Shown here piece by piece: positions 41,331 through 49,851 of a stretch of 64,000 nucleotides of DNA; position 1 is the first letter of the stretch; every line of letters starts with the position of its first letter. The notes below the pieces were generated by a model. It ran no database searches and was not told where the DNA came from. It worked only from the letters and a program-made list of their open reading frames with translations. Origin of the DNA: JAWLHU01 sp041690255 (lineage in GTDB: Bacteria > Bacillota > Sulfobacillia > Symbiobacteriales > Symbiobacteriaceae); contig JAWLHU010000009.1 in NCBI GenBank assembly GCA_041690255.1, positions 124,001 through 188,000 of the forward strand, written 5' to 3'. A program made the position numbers and the translations under genes.

Positions 41331-42272
41331 GTGAATGTGGCCTATTCGGTCCTGTCCGCCGGGACCGTGGGCGTGGAAGTGAGCGATGCCTATGGGCTGG
41401 GGCAACCGGTCGAATGTGCGCTTGTCAGTGCCGGGACCAACGATACATATCGGGTACTGGCCGGAGGGGAGACCTACATTGCCCGGGTTTACCGGTCCGG
41501 ATGGCGAACGGATGAGGAGATCCAGTTTGAACTCGATTGGCTGCTCCACCTTCAGCGATCTGGCCTTGCAGTCTCCGTGCCCCTCCGCCGGCGGGATGGG
41601 GCACTGACAGGGGTCCTGGCGGCTCCCGAGGGGCCCAGAGCCCTGGTTCTCTTCTCACATGCGCCGGGGACGGTCCTCTCCTACACAGAGGAGGAGACAT
41701 ACAGGCTTGGCTCCGCCCTGGCCCGCCTGCACACCGCCTCAGATTCGTTCACCACGACGGTGCCGCGGTTCCGGCTGGATATGACCCACCTGCTAGAAGA
41801 ACCGCTCTCGCAGATCCGCCCCTTCGCAGAGGAGCGCGGAGACTGGTCCTATCTCGAAGGGCTGGCCGAGCGGCTGCGCTCCGCTGTGGCCGAGGCCGAG
41901 CCATTTCTCGACGCCGGCATCTGCCATGGGGATCCGCACGGGCACAACGTCCACCAGACGGAGACGGGTGAACTGACCTTCTTTGACTTCGACTGCGGGG
42001 GTCCAGGGTGGCGCTCCTACGACCTGGCCGTCGTGCGGTGGGCCTTACACCTTCACGCGAAGCAGGGGGACCCCTGGAACAGCTTCCTTGACGGCTACCG
42101 TTCGGTCCGGCCTGTCGGGGAGAGGGACCTCGCCCTGGTCCCGACGTTTGTCGCCCTGAGAACCATCTGGTTGATGGGCGTGCACGCCTCGCAGGTCACG
42201 CAGCGCGGAACGGCGTGGGTCATGGGGTCTGCAGGCTGGGGTGCCGGCATGCTCCGCAACTGGCCCGCTTGA
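41331..42272 (+). CDS. phosphotransferase of the APH/homoserine-kinase-II-like fold
   Basis: A 313-residue kinase-fold protein. The nucleotide part includes GTNDTYRVLAGGETYIARVY, and the catalytic loop is ICHGDPHGHNVHQTETGELT followed by FFDFDCGG, the HGDxHxxN...DxD arrangement of aminoglycoside phosphotransferases. The downstream GPGWRSYDLAVVRWALH is typical of the Ser/Thr-kinase-like CotS/YsxA and homoserine kinase II subgroup, so drug resistance is not implied. A GTG at 41331 is used, although a CTG at 41319 is better placed for the GGGAGG site. Confidence 0.85.
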   Translation: MNVAYSVLSAGTVGVEVSDAYGLGQPVECALVSAGTNDTYRVLAGGETYIARVYRSGWRTDEEIQFELDWLLHLQRSGLAVSVPLRRRDGALTGVLAAPEGPRALVLFSHAPGTVLSYTEEETYRLGSALARLHTASDSFTTTVPRFRLDMTHLLEEPLSQIRPFAEERGDWSYLEGLAERLRSAVAEAEPFLDAGICHGDPHGHNVHQTETGELTFFDFDCGGPGWRSYDLAVVRWALHLHAKQGDPWNSFLDGYRSVRPVGERDLALVPTFVALRTIWLMGVHASQVTQRGTAWVMGSAGWGAGMLRNWPA

Positions 42273-42297
42273 CGGTATTCTGTATCCACGATAAAAT
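42269..42297 (+). promoter_or_regulatory. promoter of prfC
   Basis: TTGACG (overlapping the stop codon of the kinase-like gene), a 17-base spacer and TAAAAT make a near-consensus sigma-A promoter 85 bases before prfC. Confidence 0.82.
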
Positions 42298-42381
42298 GTT
42301 TTAGTTGCACTTTGCCGATGCCGCCGTGCTGCACGCCGTTGCGCACGGCAATTTGTTTGCTGGAAGGGCGGAAGGATCAGC

Positions 42382-43983
42382 ATGATGGAGACCCCTCTGA
42401 ACAACCTCGCGTCGGAGATCCGCCGGCGGCGGACCTTCGCCATCATATCCCACCCGGACGCCGGTAAGACGACCCTGACTGAGAAGCTCCTGCTTTACGG
42501 CGGGGCGATCCGACTGGCCGGCTCGGTCAAGGCGCGCCGTGCCGCGAAGCACGCCACATCCGACTGGATGGAGATCGAAAAGCAGCGCGGCATCTCCGTC
42601 ACCTCATCGGTCATGCAGTTCGAGTACGATGGCTGTGCCGTGAACATTCTCGACACGCCGGGCCACCAGGACTTCTCGGAGGATACCTACCGGACCCTTG
42701 CTGCGGCCGATGCGGCGGTGATGCTGATCGATGTCGCCAAGGGTGTCGAGCCGCAGACGATCAAGCTCTTCCACGTCTGCAAGATGCGGGGTATTCCGAT
42801 CTTCACCTTCGTCAACAAGATGGACCGTGAGGGCAAGGACCCCTTCGCCCTCATGGAGGAGATCGAGCAGGTCCTGGGGATGCGCTGCTGCCCGATGAAC
42901 TGGCCGGTCGGTATGGGCTCCAGCTTCAAGGGCGTCTATGACCGCGAGAAGGGGCACGTTGAACTCTTCGACGGCGGTGACCATGGTCAGACCAAGGCCA
43001 AGACCCAGACAAGCGGCCCGGATGACCCCACCCTGACCAAGATCATCGGTGAGGGCCTCCAGCAGAAGCTGCGAGATGATATCGAACTGCTCGATATCGC
43101 CGGCGACCCCTGGGACCTGGACCGTTTCCGCCGTGGAGACCTCTCCCCGCTCTTCTGGGGCTCTGCCCTGACCAACTTTGGTGTCCAGCCCTTCCTGGAG
43201 TACTTCCTCCGCCTCGCCCCCGCCCCGGCGCCTCGCCTGGCGGACAAGGGTGTGATCATGCCCGAGGAAGACCGTTTCTCCGGTTTTATCTTCAAGATCC
43301 AGGCGAACATGAACCCTGCACACCGGGATCGGATCGCCTTCCTCCGGATTGTCTCGGGCAGGTTTGAGCGGGGCATGGAGGTCAGGCACGTACGGCTGGG
43401 CAAGGCGATCAAGCTCTCTCAGCCCCAGCAGTTCATGGCGCAGGACCGCCAGATAGTCGATGAGGCCTACGCCGGCGATATCATCGGCCTCTTCGATCCC
43501 GGGATCTTCCGGATCGGTGACACGCTCTGCAACGGCGACGTGGTGGAGTACGAGGGCATTCCCTCCTTCTCGCCGGAGAACTTCGCCCGGGTCTCCTTCA
43601 AGGACGCCATGAAGTCGAAGCATTTCCAGAAGGGGCTCGACCAGTTGACGGAGGAGGGCGCCATTCAGGTCTTCCACCCGGTGCAGCCCGGCAGTCCTGA
43701 CGCGATCCTCGGGGCCGTAGGCGAGCTGCAGTTCGAGGTCTTCCAGCACCGCATGCGGGCCGAGTACGGTGTAGAGGTTCAGCTGACCCGCCTGCCTTAC
43801 GAGGTGGCCCGGTGGGTGGAGGGTGACTCCTACCAGCCCCGCCGCTTCTTCGGCACCGATAACATGCCGGTCACTGACAAGGACGGTCGAAACGTCCTCT
43901 TGTTCAGAAATGAATGGTCTATGCGCTACGTCATCCAGAACAACGAGAGCGTCCAGTTTAAGGAGACGGCCTACTCGAAGTAG
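42382..43983 (+). CDS. prfC: peptide chain release factor 3
   Basis: A 533-residue translational GTPase that recycles release factors RF1 and RF2. The GTPase motifs are IISHPDAGKTTLTEKLLL (G1), the RGISVTSSVMQF switch, LDTPGHQDFSEDTYR (G3) and FVNKMDREGKDP (G4). RF3-specific stretches include MNWPVGMGSSFKGVYDREKG, QFMAQDRQIVDEAYAGDIIG and GAVGELQFEVFQHRMRAEYG. GGAAGGAT precedes the ATG; the first two codons are both Met. Confidence 0.96.
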   Translation: MMETPLNNLASEIRRRRTFAIISHPDAGKTTLTEKLLLYGGAIRLAGSVKARRAAKHATSDWMEIEKQRGISVTSSVMQFEYDGCAVNILDTPGHQDFSEDTYRTLAAADAAVMLIDVAKGVEPQTIKLFHVCKMRGIPIFTFVNKMDREGKDPFALMEEIEQVLGMRCCPMNWPVGMGSSFKGVYDREKGHVELFDGGDHGQTKAKTQTSGPDDPTLTKIIGEGLQQKLRDDIELLDIAGDPWDLDRFRRGDLSPLFWGSALTNFGVQPFLEYFLRLAPAPAPRLADKGVIMPEEDRFSGFIFKIQANMNPAHRDRIAFLRIVSGRFERGMEVRHVRLGKAIKLSQPQQFMAQDRQIVDEAYAGDIIGLFDPGIFRIGDTLCNGDVVEYEGIPSFSPENFARVSFKDAMKSKHFQKGLDQLTEEGAIQVFHPVQPGSPDAILGAVGELQFEVFQHRMRAEYGVEVQLTRLPYEVARWVEGDSYQPRRFFGTDNMPVTDKDGRNVLLFRNEWSMRYVIQNNESVQFKETAYSK

Positions 43984-44122
43984 CAGCTCGGAGTCCAGGC
44001 GAATGCGCCTGGACTCTCTTTTCTGCGCTGGACGCGATCTTCGTTCCGTGCGGGAAGGGCAGGAGAACAGGAAGCTATCTCGAACCTCTTCCCGTGAAAA
44101 CGCTGACGTTCGGTGGTGACCC

Positions 44123-44638
44123 ATGTTTCGCGACGAACTGGAGATCTTCGGCACGGGGCAGGTCCGGTCGGTTCAGACCCTGGACTTCCAGCAGGCCCTC
44201 TTCGCCACCACGCCCCAGGCGGCCCAGGAGGCCGGCATCTACTACTTCGACTACCTGAACCACCTCTATCCGCCCTTCGTTCGGGTTCTCTACCGGGACC
44301 ATGGCGGGGTCGAGGTTCGTTCACTCGGGTTGACCCTTCTCGCTTTCGACGCCCCTCGGGTCCTGACTGGACGGGATGTGGCGGCGATTCGTTACCCGAT
44401 CACGACCGGTCTGTTGATCCAGCGCGGCCAGTTCCGGACCGGCGAACTGCGCTTTGAGATTCGTCCCCACCGTCTGGTCATGGCCGTCGAGGGCTACTAC
44501 TCCGCGCTCATTGGCCCGGCGGGCCGCGAGTGGCGGAAGTCGCTCTTCGAGCGGACACAGGGGAGGATCCATCTGCGGGTGGCGGAGCAGTTCCTCGATG
44601 AACTGGCGGGACGGCTTCTCACCGGGCGCCGACCCTAG
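44123..44638 (+). CDS. hypothetical protein
   Basis: A 171-residue soluble protein of unknown family. It begins MFRDELEIFGTGQVRSVQTL and contains GIYYFDYLNHLYPPFVRVLY, a FRTGELRFEIRPHRLVMAVE block and a C-terminal helix with FLDELAGRLLTGRR. No signal peptide or membrane helix is seen. Codon use is like that of its neighbours and it ends at a terminator. The ribosome site before the ATG is weak. Confidence 0.65.
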   Translation: MFRDELEIFGTGQVRSVQTLDFQQALFATTPQAAQEAGIYYFDYLNHLYPPFVRVLYRDHGGVEVRSLGLTLLAFDAPRVLTGRDVAAIRYPITTGLLIQRGQFRTGELRFEIRPHRLVMAVEGYYSALIGPAGREWRKSLFERTQGRIHLRVAEQFLDELAGRLLTGRRP

Positions 44639-44647
44639 AAGCAGAAA

Positions 44648-44674
44648 ACCCCCGCCGGGGTGCCGGTCGGGGGT
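44648..44674. terminator. convergent terminator before the Nudix gene
   Basis: ACCCCCG pairs with CGGGGGT around a GC-rich loop, with AAAA before it and TCTCAG after it. It lies between two converging genes and has a better tract for the minus-strand gene. Confidence 0.65.
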
Positions 44675-44675
44675 C

Positions 44676-45176
44676 TCAGTATTCGCCGCGCCGTTGCCGG
44701 ACAAAGTCCCGCAGGGCATCGCGCGTGCTGGGAAAGGCCAGTTCCTCCCAGGGGATCTCATCGAGTGGGAAGGTGCGCACCTCCAGGGTCTCGTTTCCAG
44801 CCGAGAGCGTTCCCCCTACCACCTCGCAGGCGTAAACGATCACAACGACGACCGAGGTTGGGTAGGAGTAGATTCCGACCGGGCGGGTGACCCGGACCTG
44901 GAGGTTTACCTCCTCCTGTGTCTCTCGCTCTGCGGCCTGCTCGACGGTCTCCCCCCGCTCCATGTACCCGCCGGGGAAGACCCAGAAGCCACGGGCCGGC
45001 TCGATCGCCCGGCGCCCGAGAACTACCTCCCCATTGATCAGGGGGATCGTCCAGGCAGAGACCTTGGGGTCCTGATAGGAGACGAACCCACACGACTGGC
45101 AGACCAGCCGGTCCTTCTGGTCACGCGGGACATACTGAAGAGCCAGGCGACCTCCACACTGGCAACAGTACTCCAA
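44676..45176 (-). CDS. Nudix hydrolase with N-terminal zinc ribbon
   Basis: A 166-residue enzyme. The N-terminus is a zinc ribbon, YCCQCGGRL followed by VCQSCGFVSYQDPK. The Nudix box is complete: GGYMERGETVEQAAERETQE followed by EV. Zinc-ribbon Nudix proteins include NudC-like NAD or NAD-capped RNA hydrolases and NMN-related enzymes; this one is shorter than NudC. The TTG at 45176 has AAGGAGGTG eight bases upstream; the longer frame to 45224 is not supported. Confidence 0.9.
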   Translation of the reverse strand: MEYCCQCGGRLALQYVPRDQKDRLVCQSCGFVSYQDPKVSAWTIPLINGEVVLGRRAIEPARGFWVFPGGYMERGETVEQAAERETQEEVNLQVRVTRPVGIYSYPTSVVVVIVYACEVVGGTLSAGNETLEVRTFPLDEIPWEELAFPSTRDALRDFVRQRRGEY

Positions 45177-45327
45177 CCTGCAGGCACCTCCTTCTCCAGG
45201 GCTCTGTCCAAGGTACGCTGTCATTGTGTCACTCAGACTTCCACGCCGGTGGCTCCATTTCCTGTGAAGGGAATGCTGAACCTTCGGGCCGGCTCAGGTG
45301 ATCCAAATGGTATAGGAGGCGTTGCGC

Positions 45328-46278
45328 ATGATTGATGACCTGAACCAACGTATGAACCAGGCGGCTGAGCAGATGGCCCGGTTGGAGAAGCTCCGCCGGC
45401 AGGCCCAGTCGCTGGAGGCGGAGTACCGGAATGCGTCGGCCACTGCTGAACAGCTTCGCCGCCAACTGGCCAAGGAGGAGCGCGATGTAACCGACCTGGA
45501 GGGCCTGTCAATCTCCGGCCTCTTCGCCTCGATGCTGGGAAACAAGGATGAGCGGCTGCAGAAGGAGCGCCAGGAGGCGGTCACTGCGCAGCTCAAGTTC
45601 GACGAGGCACGGGTCCGCCAGCAGCAACTGGCAGCCGACCTGGCTGAGGTTCAGCGCGAGATCGCCGGCCTGCAGGGAGTAGAGGCCGGCTACCAATCGC
45701 TTCTTGCCGAAAAGGAACGGGTGATGCAGCACGGCAGCAACCAGGGCGCGAGCGAGCTCTTCCGCCTCAGCGAGCGGGAGCAGCAGGTTCAGTGGCAACT
45801 GAAGGAGCTGGAGGAGGCCCGCAAGGCCGGCGCCAACGCCGAGACGGCCCTGCAGCAGGTCGAGTCCTCGCTCAACTCAGCGGCGGGCTGGGGAACCTGG
45901 GATATGCTAGGCGGCGGGCTGATTGCCACGGCCATGAAACACAGCCGGATCGATGATGCCCGAAACCAGGTCCACTATGCCCAACAGGCACTGGCTCGCT
46001 TCCACCGGGAGCTGAAGGACGTACAGGCCCACATTCAGCTTCCCTCCGTCCAGCTGGATGGCTTCACCCGCTTTGCCGACTTCTTCTTCGATGGCCTTCT
46101 TATGGACTGGGTCGTCCAGTCCCGTATCAATGAGTCGCTCCGATCGATCCAGAACGCGCGCGGGCAGGTGGGGCAATTGCTGCACTGGCTGGGAAGCCGG
46201 GTGACGGAATCGCACGCGGAGCTACAGCGACTCCAGGCGGAGCGCCGCCGGTATGTCGAGGGCTACCGCAGCCGCTAA
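45328..46278 (+). CDS. coiled-coil protein of unknown function
   Basis: A 316-residue, mostly helical protein. Residues 1-60 and 75-180 form long heptad-rich coils (for example MNQAAEQMARLEKLRRQAQS). A short break has LEGLSISGLFASMLGNKDER, and a Gly-rich hydrophobic hinge, WGTWDMLGGGLIATAMKHSR, lies near residues 190-210. A second coil ends at the C-terminus. The hinge between coils resembles proteins that gather at membranes, but no family is recognised. The ATG at 45328 has GGAGG eight bases upstream. Its stop overlaps the converging gene by four bases. Confidence 0.75.
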   Translation: MIDDLNQRMNQAAEQMARLEKLRRQAQSLEAEYRNASATAEQLRRQLAKEERDVTDLEGLSISGLFASMLGNKDERLQKERQEAVTAQLKFDEARVRQQQLAADLAEVQREIAGLQGVEAGYQSLLAEKERVMQHGSNQGASELFRLSEREQQVQWQLKELEEARKAGANAETALQQVESSLNSAAGWGTWDMLGGGLIATAMKHSRIDDARNQVHYAQQALARFHRELKDVQAHIQLPSVQLDGFTRFADFFFDGLLMDWVVQSRINESLRSIQNARGQVGQLLHWLGSRVTESHAELQRLQAERRRYVEGYRSR

Positions 46279-47051
46279 GGCCAGACGTAGAGACCGATCG
46301 ACTGCTTTAAGGCACGGGTCATAATCTCATAGACCAGGGCATAGGGCTGAATCTCCTCCGCCAGAGAGAGTCGCTGCTCCTCGTCCCGCAGCGAGGGCTC
46401 CAGGGCACGCCCCACGGCCAGGCTGGCCGCCAGGAAACCGGCTAGGATCCGCAGGTCATCGCCGGCGACCACCCCACCCTGGAAGAAGGCCTCCAGCACC
46501 TGCGCCGAGGAGAGGCGCGTGCGCGCCCAGATCGGGCCGTCGGTGTGGACGCGGGGACGTAGGCCGATCAGATCACCCCGGCTGCGGAGCGTATCGGCGA
46601 AGGGGGTTCGCTTGAGCGTCTGGGCCTTCTCGGCGAAGGCGATGACCCGAGGGAGGTACCCCTCCGGCAGCTCGCCTGCCAGGCCGCGCACAGCCGTCTG
46701 CCAGAGCAGGAACTCCATGCCCTCGGAGATGGGGTAGGGGATGTACCCGATGCATCCCCCGACCTGCCCCTCCAACGATGAGGCGCAGTTCCTGCAGGTG
46801 AGGCGATGTTCGAGCAGGGCTGCTGTCTGCTCCTGCAGCTCCCGAATGGTCAGTTCCGGTGGTACCCCCTCTGCGATCGGCATGATCAGATCCACCCGCG
46901 CATCGGCGTCCTGCCCTTCCAGGGCCCCCGCTGCGGCCAGATCCCCCACCTGGCGAAGCAGCCCCTGATACTGAAGGCCCTTGATCAGACCGGTTAGTGT
47001 CAGGGAGGCCTTCACCTCACAGCGCCGGTCCACAATGAACTTGGCACCCAC
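46275..47051 (-). CDS. hypothetical protein
   Basis: A 258-residue soluble protein of unknown family. It begins MGAKFIVDRRCEVKASLTLT and contains LTCRNCASSLEGQVGGCIGY with three Cys that could bind a metal, followed by IPYPISEGMEFLLWQTAVRG and a helical C-terminus. No signal peptide. It converges with the coiled-coil gene, overlapping it by four bases. Codon use matches its neighbours. Confidence 0.65.
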   Translation of the reverse strand: MGAKFIVDRRCEVKASLTLTGLIKGLQYQGLLRQVGDLAAAGALEGQDADARVDLIMPIAEGVPPELTIRELQEQTAALLEHRLTCRNCASSLEGQVGGCIGYIPYPISEGMEFLLWQTAVRGLAGELPEGYLPRVIAFAEKAQTLKRTPFADTLRSRGDLIGLRPRVHTDGPIWARTRLSSAQVLEAFFQGGVVAGDDLRILAGFLAASLAVGRALEPSLRDEEQRLSLAEEIQPYALVYEIMTRALKQSIGLYVWP

Positions 47052-47140
47052 AGTTCCCCCTCCTTCCCCTACAGGGATGAATTTACAGGGCTTTCATATC
47101 CTAATACGTAAATGCGCACCATCCTGTTCGAACTCGCGAA

Positions 47141-47174
47141 AAAAAGCGCGCCCCCGGTTTGGGGGCGCGTCTCT
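47141..47174. terminator. bidirectional terminator
   Basis: GCGCGCCCCC pairs with GGGGGCGCGT-side bases around GGTTT, with AAAAAA upstream. For the minus-strand GNAT gene the tract becomes TTTTTT, so it is a strong terminator for that gene. Confidence 0.85.
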
Positions 47175-47186
47175 CGCGTCGTCGAC

Positions 47187-47963
47187 TCAGCGTTTGGGGT
47201 AGCCTTCGATCATCCACTCCCGGCAGGCGGGTGCGAATCCAAGGCTGGCGAGCAGATGAAGCGAGGGGCGATCATCTATGGGAAGTCCATAGCTGACGAT
47301 CTTGCCCGCGCTTAGCCCGGCCTGGGTCGCGGCGCTCAGGACCGCGCCTCCGTGCCCCATGCCCCGGGACTCCTCCCGTGTGTAGAGCCCCTGTACTGCG
47401 ACATACTCGCCATCGGGCTGGGCCAGAGCGGCACAGGCCACCAGGCGGTCCTCCTCCCTTATGCCGAAATGGCGGGCGCCCCCCTCCAGAGCGAATCCAC
47501 CGCTGACCTGTGCAAGCAGCTGGCACTGGTCAGGCGCAAACTCCTCCACCCTGTGCTGGGACTGGCTCGGGCGAAACTGCCGCTGCCGGACCAGGCAATG
47601 CACTCGCTGCTGAACCCGCTCAATCCGGAAGAGTGAGCAGAGCAGGTCGTACAGCCAGGGCCGGAAGCCGCAGATCTGCACATGGGCTACGGGTTGCAGC
47701 CAGGAGAGCAGGCTGACAGCCGAGCGAATGTCAACGGCATCGATCTGGATGCGGGTGGGCGGGGGTTTCGGTTGCTTCCAGTCCGGCCGCTCAATCAACA
47801 GGACGGCGCTGGCCTCATCTGGATTGTCGACCAGCGCGGCGAAGCCCGGCCGTGCACCCATCCGCAGCGACCGGAGCATCATCAGGTTCTGATCAGGGTT
47901 CATCTCCAGAAAGCGAACGGCCGGCCGGTACTCAGGTGCCAGTTCATGAATCATGAAACCCAC
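47187..47963 (-). CDS. GNAT family N-acetyltransferase, two-domain
   Basis: A 258-residue protein whose C-terminal 110 residues carry the acetyl-CoA fold: CAALAQPDGEYVAVQGLYTR, GMGHGGAVLSAATQAGLSAG for the pyrophosphate loop, and LLASLGFAPACREWMIEGY at the end. The N-terminal 140 residues look like a degenerate second GNAT unit and begin LAPEYRPAVRFLEMNPDQNL. Acceptor is unknown. It is preceded by a 75-base gap before rnhB on the same strand. Confidence 0.8.
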   Translation of the reverse strand: MGFMIHELAPEYRPAVRFLEMNPDQNLMMLRSLRMGARPGFAALVDNPDEASAVLLIERPDWKQPKPPPTRIQIDAVDIRSAVSLLSWLQPVAHVQICGFRPWLYDLLCSLFRIERVQQRVHCLVRQRQFRPSQSQHRVEEFAPDQCQLLAQVSGGFALEGGARHFGIREEDRLVACAALAQPDGEYVAVQGLYTREESRGMGHGGAVLSAATQAGLSAGKIVSYGLPIDDRPSLHLLASLGFAPACREWMIEGYPKR

Positions 47964-48040
47964 CTCTGTAGTACCCAGGGTACCACAGGGGGACTGGCCC
48001 GAACCATCGACGAAAGGCTCATTTGCGAGCGCCTCTTCGT

Positions 48041-48664
48041 TCAGAAGAAGCGCAGTTGGCGGTGATCAATGAAGGTCATCCGGTGGATCGGTGACGGCCC
48101 TACCCGGTCCAGAGCGTCCAGGTGCTCCCGTGAGGCGTAGCCCTTGTGGCGGGCGAAACCATAGTCCGGGTAGACCTGGTCGTACTCGACCATCATCCGG
48201 TCCCGCGTCACCTTCGCCAGGATCGACGCGGCGGCGATGGAGAGCGACTTGCGATCCCCGCCGATGATCGTCCGCTGCGGCCCGCTCCAGTGGGGCAACC
48301 TGGCGTTCCCGTCCACCAGGAGAAAACCCGCGGCTCGATCCTGCGCCATGGCAAGGGCGGCATCGACCGCCCGGATCATGGCTTCAAAGGTCGCCTGGAG
48401 GATGTTGATCTGATCGATGCGGGCGGCATCCACCACACCGACGCCCCAGCCAAGGGCGGCCTGCCGGATCTGTTCGTATGCCGCCTCTCGCCTCTTCTCG
48501 CTCAGCTTCTTCGAGTCGTTGACTCCGGACAGGTGCGCATCGGGCGGAAGAATGCAGGCACCTGCCACCACCGGGCCGGCCAGTGGACCTCGCCCGGCTT
48601 CATCGACACCGACCGCCTGGCAGCCGTTGCGCCACAGCACCCGCTCTAACCGTAGATCAGCCAA
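48041..48664 (-). CDS. rnhB: ribonuclease HII
   Basis: A 207-residue enzyme that removes ribonucleotides from DNA:RNA hybrids. The active-site carboxylates are in AVGVDEAGRGPLAGPVVAGA (Asp-Glu), LVDGNARLP (Asp) and GGDRKSLSIAAASILAKVTR followed by D. The NDSKKLSEKRREAAYE block and the ending MTFIDHRQLRFF are typical. It follows the MFS gene by 29 bases. Confidence 0.96.
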   Translation of the reverse strand: MADLRLERVLWRNGCQAVGVDEAGRGPLAGPVVAGACILPPDAHLSGVNDSKKLSEKRREAAYEQIRQAALGWGVGVVDAARIDQINILQATFEAMIRAVDAALAMAQDRAAGFLLVDGNARLPHWSGPQRTIIGGDRKSLSIAAASILAKVTRDRMMVEYDQVYPDYGFARHKGYASREHLDALDRVGPSPIHRMTFIDHRQLRFF

Positions 48665-48693
48665 GGGAAGCCCTCCTCGCAGATGCCGATTGC

Positions 48694-49830
48694 TCAGGCC
48701 GCATCGGGGACAGGGCGGCGGGTCCGCCGGATCAGGAACAGGAAGCCGATGCCGGCCGCGACCGCTACATAGCTGACCACCTGGTAGAGGAAGGCGGTCC
48801 CGGACAGGTCCACGATGAACCCGGAAGCGAGATTGCCTATGATCGTCGCAATCCCTCCGTTGACGAGGACCAACAGCGCCTGACCGCTGGTGCGCAGATC
48901 GGCGGGTACTAACTCGCCGACCAACACGACCGCCGTTGGCATGAAAATGGCGAACGAGACTCCCTGGAGGAGCTGGAGCCAGATAAGGGCGTCAGGAGAG
49001 GTAACCGAGGCGTAGAGCCACCAGCGAACACCATACATGATGCTCGCAAAGGAGAGGAGCGGGAGCGGGCCGGTTCGCGCCGTGATCCTGGCGAGGACCA
49101 GCCAGAGGGGCACCTCGGTGATCGCGGCCACACCCCAGGCCAGCCCGACCATGCCGGTGGTCCCGCCGAGGTTCTGCAGATGGACCGAGAAGAAGGAGAC
49201 GTGGGCCGCCTGGGTGGTCTGGAGCAGAGAGGAGAGCACCAGGAAGCCAATCAGGGTGGGGTTCCGGAGCAGCCCCTTGAGCACCGGCCAGATATCCCGC
49301 TTGGCGGAGACGCCTTCGGCTGGAAGCCGCCGGGCGTAGAACCAGGCGACCATGTTCAGAGCGGCGTAGATCAGGAAAGCCCAGCGCAGGTCGATCCGCT
49401 CATAGAGCCGGCCCGCCACGGTCGTCACCAGGACGAACCCTACCGAACCCCAGAGCCGAAGGCGCGGATAGGCGACGCCAGTTCGCACCACCTCTCCCAG
49501 GGCGATCGAGTCAGCAATCGGAACGGTCGGCCCCGCGAAGAAGGACCAGAGCATGACGGCGGGCAAGAGCATCCAAAAGCTCGAGCCAAGGGTGATTGTC
49601 AGGGCCGTGCCAGCAATGGTCATGAGCAGGGCCGCCAGCATGCGGCCGCGGTGACCCGATCGATCAGTCAACGGCCCAAAGATGGGCTGGGAGATGAAGA
49701 GGAGGATCGGGACCATGGAGAGCAGGACCGAGATCTCGGTTCCCGAGAGCCCCGCGTTGCGGTAATAGACGGATAGGAAAGGCGTCATCGCCCCAACCGC
49801 GCCAAACAAGAAGAAGTAGACTGTAGACAA
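48694..49830 (-). CDS. MFS transporter (PF12832-like)
   Basis: A 378-residue membrane protein with about eleven to twelve helices. It matches the MFS_1-like/nucleoside:H+ symporter pattern: FFLFGAVGAMTPFLSVYYRN at the start, FGPLTDRSGHRGRMLAALLM for the loop 2-3 motif, and RLRLWGSVGFVLVTTVAGRL in the middle. The N-terminus begins close to the first helix, so a few residues may be missing or the start may lie slightly upstream. Substrate is unknown. Confidence 0.85.
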   Translation of the reverse strand: MSTVYFFLFGAVGAMTPFLSVYYRNAGLSGTEISVLLSMVPILLFISQPIFGPLTDRSGHRGRMLAALLMTIAGTALTITLGSSFWMLLPAVMLWSFFAGPTVPIADSIALGEVVRTGVAYPRLRLWGSVGFVLVTTVAGRLYERIDLRWAFLIYAALNMVAWFYARRLPAEGVSAKRDIWPVLKGLLRNPTLIGFLVLSSLLQTTQAAHVSFFSVHLQNLGGTTGMVGLAWGVAAITEVPLWLVLARITARTGPLPLLSFASIMYGVRWWLYASVTSPDALIWLQLLQGVSFAIFMPTAVVLVGELVPADLRTSGQALLVLVNGGIATIIGNLASGFIVDLSGTAFLYQVVSYVAVAAGIGFLFLIRRTRRPVPDAA

Positions 49831-49851
49831 GCGCAGGCCTCCAGATTGTTG

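Noticed and set aside
41331..42272. Aminoglycoside resistance gene
   Set aside because: The kinase motifs fit the wider APH/homoserine kinase fold; nothing points to a drug substrate.
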